Shown: piece after piece, positions 5,675 to 7,241 of the stretch
Layout: each line of letters starts with the position of its first letter
Position numbering within the stretch: the first letter of the stretch is position 1
Source of the DNA: Chloroflexota bacterium
GTDB taxonomy: Bacteria; Chloroflexota; Anaerolineae; Anaerolineales; Villigracilaceae
NCBI GenBank assembly: GCA_026389975.1
Contig: JAPLGV010000170.1
Span: 1 to 7,241, forward strand
Direction of reading: 5' to 3'
DNA: 7,241 bases
Notes under the pieces: generated by a model
Seen by the model: the letters and a program-made list of their open reading frames with translations, nothing else
Database searches by the model: none
Told to the model about the DNA's origin: nothing
Position numbers and translations under genes: made by a program

Positions 5675-6886
5675 TTATCCACCGAGAGAGACACCGATCA
5701 GTTTACCGATCCCGTAGGTGATGATGGCAGCTGCCAGGCCAATAATGACCTGCCGGGAACCAGAATAAAAAACGTTGCGCCCGGTCATCAGGGTGATTGC
5801 CGCTCCGACCAGAAACAGGGCAATCGCGCTGACGCCCATGCTGGTATAGACGGCGATATTCCCACTCAAGAAAGCGAAGGGTAGTAATGGGAAGAGTGCG
5901 CCTAGGGAGAACAGTAAAAATGAAGTGAAAGCTGCCACATAAGCCGAGCCGCCCAACTCCTGCGGGTCAATGCCGAGTTCTTCGCGTGCCAGGGTATCCA
6001 GGATGGAATTCTTTTCGGTGGTCATGATCGCGGCAGAAAGTTCGCGGGCGCGCGCCTCAGGCAGTCCTTTGGCCTGATAAATGAGCGCCAGTTCTTCCTG
6101 CTCCTCAGCGGGATTACTTTCCAGTTCTTCTTTCTCGATCTTGATCTGGTGCGCGTACAACTCACGCGAACTCTGGACCGAGAGCCACTCGCCGAGCGCC
6201 ATTGACCCCGCGCCAGCCAGCAGGCCGGCCATCCCGGCGATGAACACATCGTGGCTATTCAAATTTGCCCCGGCTACACCCATCACCAGGCTCAAGATGG
6301 ATACCAGTCCGTCGTTTGAACCCAGCACCGCCGCCCGCAGGGCATTGCCGCCGCTGGCTTTATGGCGGCCTTCCAACATCGCCACCGTCCTACCGGAGAG
6401 ACCGCTCTTACTGCTGCCAACCATCGTCAGCAGGCGGGCATGGGACTTCTCGTCAGCAGACATGCCATTGGTCTCGGCTTCGGGCTGGTTGTCGTAGGCG
6501 CGGCTATCCGCCTGCTCGTTGCCTGTAATGGTGGGGAGCACGAACTGAGGCCCGAAACGCTTCGCCAGCACACCGAGAATGCGGGCGCGCCCGCTTGGTT
6601 TGTGAGATGGAAATTTAATTCCGGCGTCTTTCAAACGCTTTTCCCAGGCTGCAGCGTGTTTTTCTTCGCTGGCGGCCAGTCGCTGGTAGAGCTCGGCCAT
6701 TTTGGGCAATTTCTCGGAATCAGCCAGGACACCATAGAGGAACGCCCCATCTATTTCTTTTTGCAAGTTGACGAGGTAACGGGAACTATTCGAGTGCTTA
6801 TTCGTGACATGAATTGTACCGCGAGTTGTCCAGGAGTGCCCTGCGGCAGGCAGGAAAGAAAACGAAAGAGGTCTGGAGACGAACAA
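5675..6886 (-). CDS. Ferritin-like domain fused to VIT1/CCC1 iron transporter
   Basis: This two-domain membrane protein resembles MbfA/erythrin-vacuolar iron transporter proteins, which bind ferrous iron in a cytoplasmic diiron domain and move it across the membrane, usually as detoxification. Numbering is from the TTG at 6886. Residues about 35-155 are the ferritin-like domain, with likely diiron ligands Glu44, Glu74-x-x-His77, Glu124 and Glu146-x-x-His149. Residues about 180-403 are the VIT1 domain: first helix LRAAVLGSNDGLVSILSLVM, second helix with GSMALGEWLS, an acidic cytoplasmic helical pair (EKEELE, EEQEELALIY), then three more helices to GKLIGVSLGG. The start is uncertain. TTG 6886 is the only usual start codon upstream of the domain and follows AGGAGG by 10 nt, but it lies in a terminator-like hairpin loop. 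An out-of-frame ATG at 6810 would give MSTNKHSNSSRYLVNL if one base were restored. Confidence 0.9.
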   Translation of the reverse strand: MFVSRPLSFSFLPAAGHSWTTRGTIHVTNKHSNSSRYLVNLQKEIDGAFLYGVLADSEKLPKMAELYQRLAASEEKHAAAWEKRLKDAGIKFPSHKPSGRARILGVLAKRFGPQFVLPTITGNEQADSRAYDNQPEAETNGMSADEKSHARLLTMVGSSKSGLSGRTVAMLEGRHKASGGNALRAAVLGSNDGLVSILSLVMGVAGANLNSHDVFIAGMAGLLAGAGSMALGEWLSVQSSRELYAHQIKIEKEELESNPAEEQEELALIYQAKGLPEARARELSAAIMTTEKNSILDTLAREELGIDPQELGGSAYVAAFTSFLLFSLGALFPLLPFAFLSGNIAVYTSMGVSAIALFLVGAAITLMTGRNVFYSGSRQVIIGLAAAIITYGIGKLIGVSLGG

Positions 6887-6900
6887 GAACTCCAGACCTC
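6855..6900 (-). terminator. Rho-independent terminator (minus strand)
   Basis: GAGGTCTGGAG (6868-6878) and CTCCAGACCTC (6890-6900) form a perfect 11-bp stem with an 11-nt loop. Read on the minus strand it is followed by TTTCGTTTTCTTTCC (6867-6853), a T-rich tract; on the plus strand no such tract follows. It would end a transcript coming from 6946-7083. It could instead act as a leader hairpin of the iron transporter, whose longest frame begins in its loop. Confidence 0.65.
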
Positions 6901-6945
6901 CTGGTTATTATATTCGCATTATCCGAGGCGGCCTGGAGAACCGCC

Positions 6946-7083
6946 CTATGTCTTGATCAGTTCCGCACCCAGGTTGGTCAATTCTTCCACTGCCTCCGGG
7001 ATCATCGTCCCCAGGCTGGCAGCATAGACGCGAGGGGGCGAGAACAGTACCCCCAATTGGTGCGCCGTTTTCTGTACCTTCAT
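6946..7083 (-). CDS. Possible small protein of 45 residues, unknown function
   Basis: The ATG at 7083 opens a 45-codon frame (MKVQKTAHQLGVLFSPPRVY, ending EELTNLGAELIKT) closed by TAG 6948-6946. The C-terminal half looks like an amphipathic helix (IPEAVEELTNLGAELIK). No signal peptide or cysteine is present. Third codon positions are mostly G or C, as in the neighbouring genes. It is followed 46 bp later by a good minus-strand terminator, and a weaker terminator-like hairpin lies upstream, so it may be its own transcription unit. No clear Shine-Dalgarno sequence or promoter was found. I do not recognise the family; it may be spurious. Confidence 0.35.
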   Translation of the reverse strand: MKVQKTAHQLGVLFSPPRVYAASLGTMIPEAVEELTNLGAELIKT

Positions 7084-7189
7084 ATGGCAGGAAATGGACT
7101 TACAGGGTACTGCGTAAATAACTGAACCCTAATCCAGTTGTTTCCGAGACTTCCGGTACAGGGATGTTCACCTTTTAATGCAAGAAGCA
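7084..7189. other. Unassigned region upstream of the small ORF
   Basis: No recognisable gene or RNA. The one long open frame on the minus strand (7241 to 7080) ends in a TGA overlapping the ATG at 7083, but its translation is low-complexity and crosses a terminator-like hairpin. Short possible stems exist (AGGGT/ACCCT around 7097-7129), without a known RNA fold. Confidence 0.3.
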
Positions 7190-7240
7190 GTAAAAAGGCA
7201 TTCGACGAGGTTCGAATACTACACCATGCTACCGGATGCC
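7190..7240 (-). terminator. Terminator-like hairpin at the right edge (minus strand)
   Basis: On the minus strand GGCATCCG (7240-7233) can pair with CGAATGCC (7204-7197), 7 of 8 bases, and is followed directly by TTTTT (7196-7192). A nested stem ATTCGA/TCGAAT (7200-7205, 7212-7217) with a 6-nt loop lies inside. This may end a gene beyond the window. The first stem encloses a long loop, so the call is weak. Confidence 0.35.
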
Positions 7241-7241
7241 A

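Noticed and set aside
6362..7027. 221-codon plus-strand frame over the iron transporter N-terminus and the right-hand gap
   Set aside because: It overlaps the ferritin-like domain antisense, passes through the hairpin at 6868-6900 and shows no domain pattern.
7200..7230. GGTTCGAAT resembling a tRNA T-arm
   Set aside because: The flanking five bases on each side do not pair, and no acceptor, D or anticodon arm can be placed.
7080..7241. Minus-strand frame open from the right edge, stop overlapping the ATG at 7083 (ATGA)
   Set aside because: An operon-like overlap is tempting, but the translation is not protein-like and the frame crosses a terminator-like hairpin.
1..7241. CRISPR array, phage, toxin-antitoxin or defence genes
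   Set aside because: No regularly spaced direct repeats and no coding region with such domains were found on either strand.

Overview
The window reads as a bacterial chromosomal segment of fairly high GC content. The likely source is an environmental or metagenome-assembled genome, possibly a Chloroflexota (Anaerolineae-type) organism. That placement is a low-confidence inference from the gene mix: a three-gene exporter of the COG4586/COG4587/COG3694 type, a ferritin-like/VIT1 fusion, a GH13 enzyme without its usual N-terminal domain, and many small palindromic repeats. No rRNA, tRNA, CRISPR array, insertion sequence or phage gene was seen.

Layout. Positions 1-2044 (minus strand) hold an ABC-2 exporter operon read right to left: an ATPase (2044-1011), a first permease (974-189) and the N-terminus of a second permease (96 to beyond base 1). 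The ATPase is broken by a 44-nt-offset tandem duplication whose two copies differ mostly at synonymous sites. A perfect 30-bp palindrome separates ATPase and permease and carries the ATPase stop codon. A 47-bp divergent promoter region with a 7-bp inverted repeat (2045-2091) leads rightward to an uncharacterised protein with a transglutaminase-like Cys-His pattern (2092-2742). A repeat-filled gap follows (2743-2909), then a class III sirtuin (2910-3644).

Positions 3675-3992 (minus) are the C-terminal remnant of a YbdG-type MscS mechanosensitive channel. Next, also on the minus strand, come a cytoplasmic GH13 alpha-glucan hydrolase (5546-4158) and a ferritin-like/VIT1 iron transporter (up to 6886, ending at 5675). 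The last 340 bases hold a possible 45-codon gene (7083-6946, minus) between two terminator-like hairpins.

How the genes fit together. Only the exporter genes form an obvious operon. The others look like independent housekeeping or accessory functions: lysine deacylation, maltodextrin breakdown and iron detoxification. I see no defence system or clear new multi-gene system. The most unusual points are signs of genome decay or assembly joining (hybrid ATPase, channel remnant, possible lost start codon of the iron transporter) and the dense palindromic repeats inside and between genes.
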